The notes under the pieces: generated by a model
Told to the model about the DNA's origin: nothing
The model's database searches: none
What the model saw: the letters and a program-made list of their open reading frames with translations, nothing else
Program-made: the position numbers and the translations under genes
In this document: one piece after another, positions 40,699 through 51,095 of the stretch
Layout of the letters: the number at the start of each line of letters is the position of its first letter
Numbering within the stretch: the first letter of the stretch is position 1
Source of the DNA: an uncultured Clostridia bacterium
GTDB taxonomy: Bacteria; Bacillota; Clostridia; Lachnospirales; Lachnospiraceae
Direction: 5' to 3'
Assembly: GCA_947643415.1 (NCBI GenBank)
Contig: CANRWA010000002.1
Span: forward strand, 56,750 to 120,749
DNA: 64,000 bases

Positions 40699-41276
40699 GT
40701 TACTTTTCGCTCCCCAGCCAGGACAGCCGCCTGATCATTGGGAGCAGAGCAGGGGGGCCTGTGCTGTCTGTTGTCCGGCATATCACATCCTGCGAAAAAT
40801 AATCTGTTTCTTTCCGTTGCATAAACATTACGCTGCCTTTCGCAAAACTCGCTGTCTGCTGGTGTTTTCCTGCCTTTCTGCAGCATAGCCGCCCGCCGGT
40901 CCTTATGCACCACCAACTGTTTCCCATCACTGTGGGCAGCACCAGAGGTGCTGGCTCATGGAAAAGAGGTGCCAGAAAATAAATACATTTATTTTTGGCA
41001 TCCTCTTTCCATGGACAGATGCTCCGCATCTGCCCGCAGTATAAACAAGTCTGATATTGGTGGTGCATTAGTACCGCTGCGTGGCGGCTTCTAGTGCAAA
41101 CGCGTTGCAGAAAGGCAGGAAAACACTGGCAGACATCTCAGACAATGCTCCCGGCAGCGTATTTGCAACGGAAGGAAACAATATTTTTCGGGATGTGATA
41201 TAGGACAGCAGACAGTACAAGCTCCCCTGCTCTGCTGTATAATGATCAAATAGCTGGTCAGGGAGTGAAAAGTAAC
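40699..41276. repeat. Long fold-back repeat made of two inverted copies of a dispersed repeat around a central hairpin
   Basis: Ends GTTACTTTTCGCTCCC..GGGAGTGAAAAGTAAC; inner ATGCACCACCAA/TTGGTGGTGCAT; central hairpin 40957-41013. Confidence 0.75.
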
Positions 41277-41342
41277 GATAGTGATTGCATTTTTGATACA
41301 ACACCATTATAATAAGTAGATAAGTAATGGGATAAGGAGAGG

Positions 41343-43679
41343 ATGACGATGGAAGAAACGAAGATGCGGGGGTTGATTGAGACCTTTGACACCGGGGAAC
41401 TGTCCACCAAACTGATTCCGCCGGATTTTACGGACCCGGACCTGTTGTTTGAGGTTCTGAAAAAGACGGTTGTGAAATATCATCCTTCCAGTGATTTGGA
41501 TATGATTACCAAAGCATATGAGCTTGCAAAGGATGCGCACAAGGACCAGAAAAGGAAGTCAGGGGAACCATATCTGATTCATCCGGTCTGTGTGGCGATC
41601 ATCCTGGCGCAACTGGAGATGGATAAAGAGACCATTGTGGGTGGACTGCTCCATGATGTGGTAGAAGATACAAAATATACAGGAGAAGACCTGACACGGA
41701 TGTTCGGCGCAGAAGTGGCAGCGTTGGTGGATGGTGTCACAAAACTGACGAAGATCAATTATTCAGCGGATAAACTGGAACTTCAGGCAGAAAATCTCAG
41801 GAAGATGTTTCTTGCCATGGCAAAGGACATCCGTGTGATCATTATAAAACTTGCAGACCGTCTGCATAATATGCGTACCATGCAATATATGAGACCAGAA
41901 AAACAGAAGGAAAAATCCCGTGAGACCATGGACATCTATGCGCCCATCGCAGACCGGCTTGGCATATCCAAAGTAAAAGTGGAGCTGGATGACCTTTCCC
42001 TGCGGTATCTGGAACCTGAGGCATATCAGGAACTGAGTGAAGAGTTTAACAGCATTAAGAGTACAAAAGAGACATTTGTGAAAGATATTATGGAAGAGGT
42101 TGACAAAAAGCTGGTAGAAAATAATATCAAGGCTGTCATCGACGGACGTGTCAAGCATCTCTTCAGCATATACCGCAAAATGGTGAACCAAAAGAAGACC
42201 CTGGATCAGATCTACGACCTCTTTGCCATCCGCATTATTGTGGACAATGACCAGGAATGCTATACAGCACTGGGGCTTATTCATGAGATGTATAAGCCGA
42301 TCCCCGGACGGTTTAAAGATTATATCGCGATGCCGAAGCCAAATAATTACCAGTCCCTGCACACAACACTTATCGGGCCGAATGGACAGCCCTTTGAGAT
42401 ACAGTTGCGGACTTATGAGATGCACCGTACCGCAGAATATGGGATTGCCGCCCACTGGAAGTACAAGGAGACAGGGGGCAGTGAAGCAGAGAATACCCAG
42501 AGTGAAGAGGAAAAGATGGCATGGCTGCGCCGTATTCTGGAATGGCAGCATGACATGGATGATAATAAAGAATTTCTCAGTGTGATAAAAAGCGATCTGG
42601 ATCTTTTTTCAGACCGTATTTACTGTTTCACACCAGAGGGCGATGTAAAGACACTGCCTGCCGGTTCAACTCCCATTGATTTTGCCTATGCAGTACACAG
42701 TGCTGTCGGAAATAAGATGGTGGGCGCCAGGGTAAATGGCAACATTGTTAAGATGGATTACGTGATACAAAATGGAGACCGCATTGAGATCATCACCAGC
42801 CAGAACAGCCGGGGACCGAGCCGCGACTGGCTCAAACAGGTCAAGAGCACTCAGGCAAAGAATAAGATCAACCAATGGTTCCGCAGTGAGTTCAAAGAAG
42901 ACAATATTGTGAAAGGGAAAGAACTTCTTCATACCTATTGTAAAAACAAGGGGATTGATCTTGCGCCGCTCTTAAAGAATGAATTTACGCAGGCGTGTAT
43001 CCGGAAATATGGATTCCGGGACTGGGAGTCTGTCTGTGCTGCTATCGGGCATGGGGGACTCAAGGAAGGGCAGGTTGTCAATAAGCTTCAGGATGCCTAT
43101 GAAAAAAAGAACCGGAGAATCGTTTCTGATGCCCCTGTGCATGAATTTATTGAAAAAGTAAAGAGTACTAAGGTGAACACACCGATGGACAGGAAATCCC
43201 ATGATGGCAGCGGAAATAAGAGTGGCATTATCGTGGAAGGTCTGGATGACCTGGCTGTGCGTTTCTCGCGATGCTGCAATCCTGTGCCGGGTGATGAGAT
43301 CGTCGGTTTTGTCACACGGGGAAGAGGTGTGTCTATTCACAGGACAGACTGTGTTAATATGATCCATCTGCCGGAGGGTGAGAAAAACCGTCTTATCGAG
43401 GCAGAATGGAGTTTGGAAGCCGAGAAGGGGGATGGGGTTTATCCGGTAGAGATCGTAGTCTATTGTTATAACCGGAGTGGTGTGCTGATGGATGTGTCAA
43501 GGGTGTTTACTGAGAACAGCATTGACATCAAATCCATGAATGTCCGCACAACGAAACAAGAAAAGGCAACCCTGACCATCGGTTTTGAGACTCAGGGGGC
43601 AGAAGAGCTTGACCGCCTCATCACAAAGCTGAAGGGCGTTGAGAGTGTCATTGATATTGACCGGAGTACCAACGGTTAG
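41343..43679 (+). CDS. relA: RelA/SpoT bifunctional (p)ppGpp synthetase/hydrolase
   Basis: HD domain HPVCVAIILAQLEMD..LLHDVVEDT, synthetase PKPNNYQSLHTTLIGPNG, TGS and ACT domains. Confidence 0.95.
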   Translation: MTMEETKMRGLIETFDTGELSTKLIPPDFTDPDLLFEVLKKTVVKYHPSSDLDMITKAYELAKDAHKDQKRKSGEPYLIHPVCVAIILAQLEMDKETIVGGLLHDVVEDTKYTGEDLTRMFGAEVAALVDGVTKLTKINYSADKLELQAENLRKMFLAMAKDIRVIIIKLADRLHNMRTMQYMRPEKQKEKSRETMDIYAPIADRLGISKVKVELDDLSLRYLEPEAYQELSEEFNSIKSTKETFVKDIMEEVDKKLVENNIKAVIDGRVKHLFSIYRKMVNQKKTLDQIYDLFAIRIIVDNDQECYTALGLIHEMYKPIPGRFKDYIAMPKPNNYQSLHTTLIGPNGQPFEIQLRTYEMHRTAEYGIAAHWKYKETGGSEAENTQSEEEKMAWLRRILEWQHDMDDNKEFLSVIKSDLDLFSDRIYCFTPEGDVKTLPAGSTPIDFAYAVHSAVGNKMVGARVNGNIVKMDYVIQNGDRIEIITSQNSRGPSRDWLKQVKSTQAKNKINQWFRSEFKEDNIVKGKELLHTYCKNKGIDLAPLLKNEFTQACIRKYGFRDWESVCAAIGHGGLKEGQVVNKLQDAYEKKNRRIVSDAPVHEFIEKVKSTKVNTPMDRKSHDGSGNKSGIIVEGLDDLAVRFSRCCNPVPGDEIVGFVTRGRGVSIHRTDCVNMIHLPEGEKNRLIEAEWSLEAEKGDGVYPVEIVVYCYNRSGVLMDVSRVFTENSIDIKSMNVRTTKQEKATLTIGFETQGAEELDRLITKLKGVESVIDIDRSTNG

Positions 43680-43700
43680 GAATGGAGGGGTATCAAACAG

Positions 43701-44321
43701 ATGGAAATTACAATTCTGACAGTAGGTCCTGTTCAGACAAACTGTTATATCATAAATAAAGAAGGAAGTTCATCCTGTGCTGTGATCGATCCGGGAGAAG
43801 AAGCAGACAAGATTGCTTCCTATGTCTCAAAAAAAGGATGGAAGAATGAAGGAATCCTGCTGACACATGGGCATTTTGACCACATTACAGGGGTCAGTGG
43901 TTTGATCTCTCAGATTGGTGGTAAAGTGTATGCCTATGAGGGAGAGAAAGACCTTATGGCGGATCCCAGACAGAACGGCAGTGCTATGATGGGATATGAA
44001 CTGGCACTGGAACCGGAATGCCTTCTGCGGGACGGGGAAGTTCTGCATATTGCAGATATGGATTTTAAAGTGATCCATACACCAGGACATACAAGGGGAA
44101 GCTGCTGTTTTTATCAGGAACAGGAAAAGATCCTCTTTAGCGGGGACACCATATTTATGGAGTCTGTGGGGCGTACTGATTTTCCGACGGGCAATGCCAG
44201 GGAACTGATTGATTCTGTCCGAAATAAGGTATTAACCCTGCCGTCTGATGTGAAGATTTATCCGGGGCATGGCCCAGAGACCAGTGTATCTTATGAGATG
44301 GCGAACAATCCGTATGCATAG
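43701..44321 (+). CDS. Metallo-beta-lactamase fold hydrolase (glyoxalase II-like)
   Basis: LTHGHFDHITGVSGL, HTPGHTRGSCCF, FSGDTIF. Confidence 0.9.
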   Translation: MEITILTVGPVQTNCYIINKEGSSSCAVIDPGEEADKIASYVSKKGWKNEGILLTHGHFDHITGVSGLISQIGGKVYAYEGEKDLMADPRQNGSAMMGYELALEPECLLRDGEVLHIADMDFKVIHTPGHTRGSCCFYQEQEKILFSGDTIFMESVGRTDFPTGNARELIDSVRNKVLTLPSDVKIYPGHGPETSVSYEMANNPYA

Positions 44322-44337
44322 AAGAGAGACAATATAA

Positions 44338-45840
44338 ATGATACGATTTGAGATAAAGAGCAATGAATTTTCCTATGACCTCAAGGCACTGGCCCTGAGT
44401 TTTTTCCCAGAAAAGCGCTGTGATGTGGTGCAGAAAGAAGAATGGCGGGAATCGTCTGGTTATCCGGTCCGATGTGAGATGGATGGCAGGCAGATACTTT
44501 ACGAAGACCTGCCAGAGGGATACAGTAAGAACAGCGTGAAAGCACTGGTGTATCACTGTTTTGTAAAGCAAAGCGGCCATACCCTTCCCTGGGGGATACT
44601 GACGGGAATCCGTCCTGCGAAGATTCCATTGCGGATGCGGATGGAGGGCAGGGGAAGAGAAGAGACCGCATCATGCCTGCGAGAGGAATATCTGGTGTCA
44701 GAACCGAAGGTACGTCTTGCTTTGGATGTGGCGGAGAAGGAGTATGGGCTGACAAAGCCCTTTGACCATGAAAAAGGGTTCAACCTTTATATCGGGATTC
44801 CTTTCTGTCCCTCGATCTGCCAGTACTGTTCCTTCTCATCTTATGATTATCGCAGATACGCAGGACAGGCAGATGATTATCTGGCAGCATTGGAAAAGGA
44901 AATTCGGTACACAGCGAAATTTTTCGATAAGGAGAAATATGCGGCAAAGGAACTGCACACCATTTATGTGGGGGGCGGAACGCCTACTGCATTGAATGAA
45001 GGGCAGATGCAGCGGCTGATGGATATGGTTCACCGTTATCTGCCGGTGGCAGATGCGGCGGAGTTCACGGTAGAGGCCGGAAGACCGGATAGTATTACAG
45101 CGGACAAGCTGCGCATATTGAAGGAGGCTGGGGTGACAAGGATCTCCGTGAATCCCCAGACCATGAAACAGCGGACGCTGGAACTGCTGGGACGGCGGCA
45201 TACGGTGGAGCAGGTAAGGGAGGCTTTTCACCTGGCGAGGGAGGCTGGCTTTGATAATATCAATATGGATCTTATCGCAGGGCTTCCCGGGGAAGGGGAA
45301 GAAGACTTTATCCATACCCTCAATGAGGTCAGTGCGCTGGGACCAGACAGTGTGACAATACATACACTGGTGATCAAACGTGCCTCGCGGATGCGCCGGG
45401 AGCAGATGGAACAGGGGGCAGGAATAAATCCGGAAGATGCTTTGATTCCAGTACTGCAGGCTGCCAGTGAGAAAATTTTGCGGGAGCAGGGGTATGAGCC
45501 CTATTATATGTACCGGCAGAAGAATAAGGCAGGTACTACAAGAAATACCAATCAGGAAAATGTGGCATATGCCCGTCCGGGGAAAGAATGTCTGTATAAT
45601 ATCTTTATCATGGAGGAACTGGAGACCATTGTGGCGCTGGGCAGCGGCGGCTCCACAAAGCATGTGATCCATGGGGAGAACCGGATGGAACGGGTAGAGA
45701 ATGTCAAGAGTGTAGAAGATTATATCACAAGAATTGATGAGATGATAGAGAGGAAAGAAAGGGAATTTAAAAATGGCTTTAAGGAAGAAACCAACGACAG
45801 GAATGAAGGATATTTTACCAAAGGAGATGGAGATCCGTGA
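44338..45840 (+). CDS. hemZ: HemZ-like coproporphyrinogen dehydrogenase (radical SAM)
   Basis: YIGIPFCPSICQYCSFSSY, YVGGGTPTAL, NMDLIAGLPGE. Confidence 0.88.
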   Translation: MIRFEIKSNEFSYDLKALALSFFPEKRCDVVQKEEWRESSGYPVRCEMDGRQILYEDLPEGYSKNSVKALVYHCFVKQSGHTLPWGILTGIRPAKIPLRMRMEGRGREETASCLREEYLVSEPKVRLALDVAEKEYGLTKPFDHEKGFNLYIGIPFCPSICQYCSFSSYDYRRYAGQADDYLAALEKEIRYTAKFFDKEKYAAKELHTIYVGGGTPTALNEGQMQRLMDMVHRYLPVADAAEFTVEAGRPDSITADKLRILKEAGVTRISVNPQTMKQRTLELLGRRHTVEQVREAFHLAREAGFDNINMDLIAGLPGEGEEDFIHTLNEVSALGPDSVTIHTLVIKRASRMRREQMEQGAGINPEDALIPVLQAASEKILREQGYEPYYMYRQKNKAGTTRNTNQENVAYARPGKECLYNIFIMEELETIVALGSGGSTKHVIHGENRMERVENVKSVEDYITRIDEMIERKEREFKNGFKEETNDRNEGYFTKGDGDP

Positions 45841-47020
45841 CTATGTCATCAGCCAGATCAAGGAGACATATAGGACATTTGGCTTTCAGTCCATCGAGAC
45901 TCCCTGTGTGGAGCATATTGACAACCTCAGCAGTAAGCAGGGCGGGGAAAATGAGAAACTGATCTTCAAGATCCTGAAACGTGGACAGAAGCTGAACCTG
46001 GAGACAGCAGAGGAAGAGGGAGACCTGGTGGACAGCGGGCTGCGATATGACCTGACTGTACCATTGTCCCGATATTATGCCAATAATGCAGGCGAACTGC
46101 CGTCGCCTTTCAAGGCACTGCAGATGGGAAATGTGTGGCGTGCTGACCGTCCCCAGAGAGGACGTTTCCGGCAGTTTATGCAGTGCGACATTGATATTCT
46201 CGGCGAGCCCACTTACCTGGCAGAGATTGAGCTGATTACAGCCACGACGACACTGCTGGGAAAACTGGATTTCTCGAATTTTACCATACGGATCAACAAC
46301 CGTAAGATTCTGAAAGGAATGGCAAAGTACTGTGGATTTCCAGAGAAAAGCTATGATGAGGTATTTATCATTCTGGACAAGATGGACAAGATCGGTATGG
46401 ATGGTGTGGAAACAGAACTTCTGGATGCCGGATATGATAAGACATCTGTCGAAAAATGTATTTCTTTATTCCAGACTGTCACGAATGACATTGCAGGCAT
46501 CACTTATATGAAGGACACGCTGGGAGAATGCCTGGAAGAGGGAACAGCAGAAGATCTCATTACGATCATATCCACGGTGGAGAAAGTAAAGGGTGCTGAC
46601 TTCAGGATCATCTTTGATCCGACGCTGGTAAGGGGCATGTCCTATTATACCGGACCGATCTTTGAGATCGCCATGGATGAATTCGGCAGTTCTGTCGGAG
46701 GAGGCGGGCGCTATGATGAGATGATCGGCAGGTTTACAGGAAATGATACCTGTGCCTGTGGTTTTTCCATTGGCTTCGAGCGCATTATCATGCTGCTTCT
46801 GGAACGCGGATATGAAGTTCCGGGGGCGGCTGTGAAGAAAGCTTATCTCATCGACAAGAGAGCGACAACGGAGCGGATGCAGGAAGTCATTGCGAAAGCA
46901 AAAGAAGAGCGTGAGAGGGGTGTTCAGGTGAACATCAGCGTTATGAAGAAAAATAAGAAGTTCCAGAAGGAGCAGCTTGCTGCAGAAGGATATGAGGATA
47001 TCGAGGAATTTTTTGTATAA
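45773..47020 (+). CDS. hisS: Histidine--tRNA ligase
   Basis: KPTTGMKDILPKEMEIRDYV..GLRYDLTVPLSRYYA..VGGGGRYDEMI. Confidence 0.93.
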   Translation: MALRKKPTTGMKDILPKEMEIRDYVISQIKETYRTFGFQSIETPCVEHIDNLSSKQGGENEKLIFKILKRGQKLNLETAEEEGDLVDSGLRYDLTVPLSRYYANNAGELPSPFKALQMGNVWRADRPQRGRFRQFMQCDIDILGEPTYLAEIELITATTTLLGKLDFSNFTIRINNRKILKGMAKYCGFPEKSYDEVFIILDKMDKIGMDGVETELLDAGYDKTSVEKCISLFQTVTNDIAGITYMKDTLGECLEEGTAEDLITIISTVEKVKGADFRIIFDPTLVRGMSYYTGPIFEIAMDEFGSSVGGGGRYDEMIGRFTGNDTCACGFSIGFERIIMLLLERGYEVPGAAVKKAYLIDKRATTERMQEVIAKAKEERERGVQVNISVMKKNKKFQKEQLAAEGYEDIEEFFV

Positions 47021-47060
47021 GGGACCAGACTGAAAAATATACAGATAGGAGAGTAGCACA

Positions 47061-48854
47061 ATGGCAGAATCAATGACAGGGTTAAAGCGCACATGCCGCT
47101 GCGCAGAGTTAGGGACAGAACATATCGGACAGACTGTGACAGTTATGGGCTGGGTGCAGAAGAGCCGGAATAAGGGAGGGATTGTCTTTGTTGACCTCCG
47201 GGACCGTTCTGGCATTATCCAGTTGATCTTTGAAGAAAGTTCTGTGGGAAGTGAGGGATTTCAGAAAGCTGCGAAGCTCAGAAGTGAGTTTGTGGCAGCC
47301 GTCACAGGTGAAGTGGCAAGACGTTCCGGGGCAGTGAATGAAAATCTGAGAACAGGTGAGATCGAGATTGTGGCTAAGGATATCCGAATCTTGTCGGAGT
47401 CGGAGACCCCGCCATTCCCCATTGAGGAGAATTCCAAAACGAAAGATGACCTGCGCCTGAAATACCGCTATCTGGATCTGCGCCGTCCGGATCTGCAGAG
47501 AAATCTCATGCTGCGCAGTGAGGTAACATCAGAAGTCAGGCAGTTCCTTACCAGTGAGGGATTTCTGGAGATCGAGACACCGGCACTGAATAAAAGTACG
47601 CCAGAGGGGGCACGGGATTATCTTGTGCCCAGCCGTGTCCATCCTGGCAGCTTTTATGCCCTGCCGCAGAGCCCGCAGCTTTTCAAGCAGTTACTGATGT
47701 GTTCCGGGTATGACCGATATTTTCAGGTTGCCCGTTGTTTCCGGGATGAGGATCTGCGTGCCGACCGACAGCCGGAATTTACCCAGATTGATATGGAGTT
47801 ATCCTTTGTGGATGAAGAAGATGTTATGGATATCAACGAGAGGCTTCTGCAGAGGATATTTAAACGGATCGGCGTGGAGATCGAGCTGCCGCTGCCACGC
47901 ATAACCTGGCAGGAGGCTATGGACCGTTTCGGTTCGGATAAACCGGATACCCGTTTTGGCATGGAATTAAAAGATGTGACTGAACTCGTAAAAAACTGTG
48001 GTTTCGGCGTATTTACCGGAGCCATCGAAAATGGCGGCTCTGTCCGTGGGATACGGGCAGAGGGACAGGGAGCCATGCCCCGGAAAAAGATTGATAAATT
48101 GGTGGATTTTGCGAAGGATTTCGGCGCAAAGGGACTTGCCTACCTCTGTGTCAATGAGGATGGTTCGTATAAATCCTCTTTTGCAAAATTTATGACAGAG
48201 GAAGAGCTTTCTGCCCTTGTGCAGGCGATGGAAGGAAAGCCGGGAGACCTGCTTTTATTTGCGGCAGACAAAAATAAGGTAGTATGGGATGTTCTCGGTA
48301 ACCTCAGACTGGAACTGGCGAGACAGATGGAGCTTTTAGATAAAAATGTGTACCATTTCCTGTGGGTAACGGAGTTTCCGCTGCTGGAGTACAACGAGGA
48401 CATGGGGCGCTATCAGGCGATGCACCATCCATTTACTATGCCGATGGAGGAGGATCTTGAGTATCTGGAGAGTGATCCGGGACGTGTACGCGCCAGAGCC
48501 TATGATATCGTACTGAATGGAACAGAATTGGGCGGCGGTTCCATCCGTATCCATCAGAACGACATTCAGGAGAGGATGTTTGAGGCGTTGGGATTTACAA
48601 AAGAATCTGCATACAGCCAGTTCGGATTTCTCTTAAATGCCTTTAAATATGGGGTTCCGCCCCATGCCGGGCTCGCCTATGGGCTGGACCGGCTTATCAT
48701 GCTGATGGCAAAGGAAGACAGTATCCGTGATGTCATTGCTTTCCCGAAGGTAAAGGATGCCTCCTGCCTGATGACAGAAGCGCCAGGGCCTGTAGATCCT
48801 GCCCAGTTGGAAGAACTTGGCATTGATCTGGCCGAGAGAAAGAGCGAAAAGTAA
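47061..48854 (+). CDS. aspS: Aspartate--tRNA ligase
   Basis: TVMGWVQKSRNKGGIVFVDLRDRSG, FRDEDLRADRQPEFTQIDMELSF, GLAYGLDRLIMLM. Confidence 0.96.
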   Translation: MAESMTGLKRTCRCAELGTEHIGQTVTVMGWVQKSRNKGGIVFVDLRDRSGIIQLIFEESSVGSEGFQKAAKLRSEFVAAVTGEVARRSGAVNENLRTGEIEIVAKDIRILSESETPPFPIEENSKTKDDLRLKYRYLDLRRPDLQRNLMLRSEVTSEVRQFLTSEGFLEIETPALNKSTPEGARDYLVPSRVHPGSFYALPQSPQLFKQLLMCSGYDRYFQVARCFRDEDLRADRQPEFTQIDMELSFVDEEDVMDINERLLQRIFKRIGVEIELPLPRITWQEAMDRFGSDKPDTRFGMELKDVTELVKNCGFGVFTGAIENGGSVRGIRAEGQGAMPRKKIDKLVDFAKDFGAKGLAYLCVNEDGSYKSSFAKFMTEEELSALVQAMEGKPGDLLLFAADKNKVVWDVLGNLRLELARQMELLDKNVYHFLWVTEFPLLEYNEDMGRYQAMHHPFTMPMEEDLEYLESDPGRVRARAYDIVLNGTELGGGSIRIHQNDIQERMFEALGFTKESAYSQFGFLLNAFKYGVPPHAGLAYGLDRLIMLMAKEDSIRDVIAFPKVKDASCLMTEAPGPVDPAQLEELGIDLAERKSEK

Positions 48855-48881
48855 AAGGTGTGCGCAAACGGAGGAAGAAGA

Positions 48882-49178
48882 ATGAATGAAAAGATTTCCG
48901 CCATTGCTTTTATTTATCTGCTTCTCATGAATTCGGCTGCCTTTATTGCTATGGGTGTGGATAAATCAAAAGCAAAGAGGGGGGCATGGCGCATTCCGGA
49001 GAAGACTTTGTTTCTGCTTTCCTTTCTTGGCGGCAGCATCGGTTCACTGACGGGGATGTATACGTTCCGCCACAAGACCAGACATGTGAAGTTTACCATT
49101 GGAATGCCATTGATACTGCTTTTTCATCTTGCCATTGCAGGGGTATTCCTGTACATGCAGGTTTTTGGGGGGATGTAA
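48882..49178 (+). CDS. DUF1294-like small membrane protein
   Basis: MGVDKSKAKRGAWRIPEKTLFLLSFLGGSIGSLTGMYTFRHKTRHVKF. Confidence 0.8.
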   Translation: MNEKISAIAFIYLLLMNSAAFIAMGVDKSKAKRGAWRIPEKTLFLLSFLGGSIGSLTGMYTFRHKTRHVKFTIGMPLILLFHLAIAGVFLYMQVFGGM

Positions 49179-49260
49179 CTAAATCTGCATTATCTAAGCG
49201 CACCCGCGGGGTATTTGACTGGCGCAGTTAAAAAAATTTAATATAAAGGAGACGAAAACT

Positions 49261-50298
49261 ATGAGTATTGTATCTGAAAAATTCGGCACCACAAAAGAGG
49301 GTGCAGAGGTAACACGTTACACTATCACCAACAAAAATGGCCTCAGCATGTCAGCGCTGGATTATGGTGCCATCATCTCACATCTGATGGTTCCGGACAA
49401 GAATGGAACTTTGGATGACATTGTACTTGGTTTTGATAATGTGGCGGGCTATGAGGTAAATGGCTGTTTCTTCGGTTCTTTCATCGGGCGTCATGGCAAC
49501 CGCATCGGGGATGCGAAATTTACCCTCAACGGCAAGACATATGAGCTGGAGAAAAATGACGGGAAGAACAACCTGCATGGTGGTACACCAGGTTACCATC
49601 AGGTGATGTATGCGGCAGAGACTACGGAGAACAGTGTGACCTTTACCCGTGTAAGTCCGGATATGGAGCAGGGGTATCCAGGAAATCTGGATATTTCCGT
49701 AACTTATACTCTGACAGATGAGGATGAGCTGAGGATCGATTACAAGATGAAATCGGATCAGGATACATTGTGTAATCCGACGAACCACAGCTATTTCAAC
49801 CTCAAAGGACATAATGGCGGCACTATTACAGACCACAAATTGTACTTAAAGGCAAATGGATTTACTGAGACCAGCGACGACTTGATCCCGAATGGAACCA
49901 TCGTAGATGTGACAGGCACCCCGATGGATTTCCGGGAGAAAAAGCTTATCGGCCAGGACATTGACAAAGATTACCAGCCTTTAAAAGTGGCAGGAGGATA
50001 TGACCACAACTTTGTTTTGGACAAAAAAGAAGGAGTACTGGAGAAGATTGGTGAAGTCTCTGAGGATACATCAGGACGTACGATGGAGATCTATACGGAC
50101 CTGCCAGGCATGCAGTTGTATTCTGGAAACTTTATTGAAAAAGAAGATGGCAAGGGCGGCAATGAGTACACATACCGCACAGGTGTCTGCTTTGAGACAC
50201 AATATTTCCCCAATTCCATCAATATCCCGGAATTTCAGTCCTGTGTACTGAAAGCAGGTGAGGAATTCACCTCAACCACGATATATAAATTTGTATAA
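49261..50298 (+). CDS. galM: Aldose 1-epimerase
   Basis: FGSFIGRHGNRIGDAKF, NNLHGG, NPTNHSYFNLKGH. Confidence 0.93.
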   Translation: MSIVSEKFGTTKEGAEVTRYTITNKNGLSMSALDYGAIISHLMVPDKNGTLDDIVLGFDNVAGYEVNGCFFGSFIGRHGNRIGDAKFTLNGKTYELEKNDGKNNLHGGTPGYHQVMYAAETTENSVTFTRVSPDMEQGYPGNLDISVTYTLTDEDELRIDYKMKSDQDTLCNPTNHSYFNLKGHNGGTITDHKLYLKANGFTETSDDLIPNGTIVDVTGTPMDFREKKLIGQDIDKDYQPLKVAGGYDHNFVLDKKEGVLEKIGEVSEDTSGRTMEIYTDLPGMQLYSGNFIEKEDGKGGNEYTYRTGVCFETQYFPNSINIPEFQSCVLKAGEEFTSTTIYKFV

Positions 50299-50357
50299 TA
50301 CCAGAGGCCTAAAAGTAAATACATCATATGCTTGCATAATGATGTATTTATTTTTAA

Positions 50358-50443
50358 GGCCCGCAAAAACATGAGAAAGGAGCCCGGCAGGGCGGATTTC
50401 GAATGTTTTTAGGATTGTGAGAGCACGGAGTGCGGAACAATCC
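50358..50443. repeat. 86-bp direct repeat, copy 1
   Basis: GGCCCGCAAAAACATGAGAAAGG..GGATTGTGAGAGCACGGAGTGCGGAACAATCC. Confidence 0.9.
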
Positions 50444-50471
50444 GTGGTATTATACAAATGAAAATGGAGCA

Positions 50472-50557
50472 GGCCCGCAAAAACATGAGAAAGGAGCCCG
50501 GCAGGGCGGATTTCGAATGTTTTTAGGATTGTGAGAGCACGGAGTGCGGAACAATCC
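50472..50557. repeat. 86-bp direct repeat, copy 2
   Basis: Identical by eye to 50358-50443, 114-bp period. Confidence 0.9.
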
Positions 50558-50648
50558 TTACCCTTTTTTTGGAAGGAATAACGAAACAAGGTATTGTTGA
50601 ATACTATAGGAGAAAGAGTTACAAACTTGCGAAGAAGGAGAACAGACA

Positions 50649-51095
50649 GTGAAAAGTGTTTTGGGAAAATTGATTCAACGACGGTTTGGTTGTGAGCGTT
50701 ATACGATATACACAGAAAAATTGAATAAGAAGGAGAGTATGGACATTTTCTGTGATATTTACGGCGATCTGAGCCAGCAGTCGCAGGAGGATCTTAATGA
50801 GGCATTGAAGGAACTTCTGGGTTATGTTCAGATGTCCATCAAGATCAGCCGAAACTTTCTATATATCACTATGGGATATCTGGTAGCACTGGCAATGCTT
50901 TTTCTTTTGGAACTTTCTCTGCCAATCCTATTATGTTCTGTGGCTGTGGTCAGTGTAAGCTATCTGTATAAGTTTTTGGAATTTATAAAAAACCGTTATT
51001 GTGACAGAGATGTCAGGATTGTTCTCATTTACAAAATTGCCTTATTTCACCTTTTGGAAGAAAATTGTTTACAAAAAGAGGGGCAGAAATTGTGA
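50649..51095 (+). CDS. Hypothetical membrane protein
   Basis: 148-aa open frame with two TM segments. Confidence 0.55.
   Translation: MKSVLGKLIQRRFGCERYTIYTEKLNKKESMDIFCDIYGDLSQQSQEDLNEALKELLGYVQMSIKISRNFLYITMGYLVALAMLFLLELSLPILLCSVAVVSVSYLYKFLEFIKNRYCDRDVRIVLIYKIALFHLLEENCLQKEGQKL

Noticed and set aside
40683-40916. Small ORFs in the fold-back repeat as real genes
   Set aside because: Coincide with the repeat sequence in several frames and orientations, so peptide similarity reflects DNA repetition
41763-42551. Long minus-strand ORFs opposite relA and many other core genes
   Set aside because: Antisense shadow ORFs with no RBS or family resemblance; the plus-strand reading is clearly the real gene
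50358-50557. Possible CRISPR array
   Set aside because: Only two 86-bp units with one 28-bp gap, no cas genes, units too long
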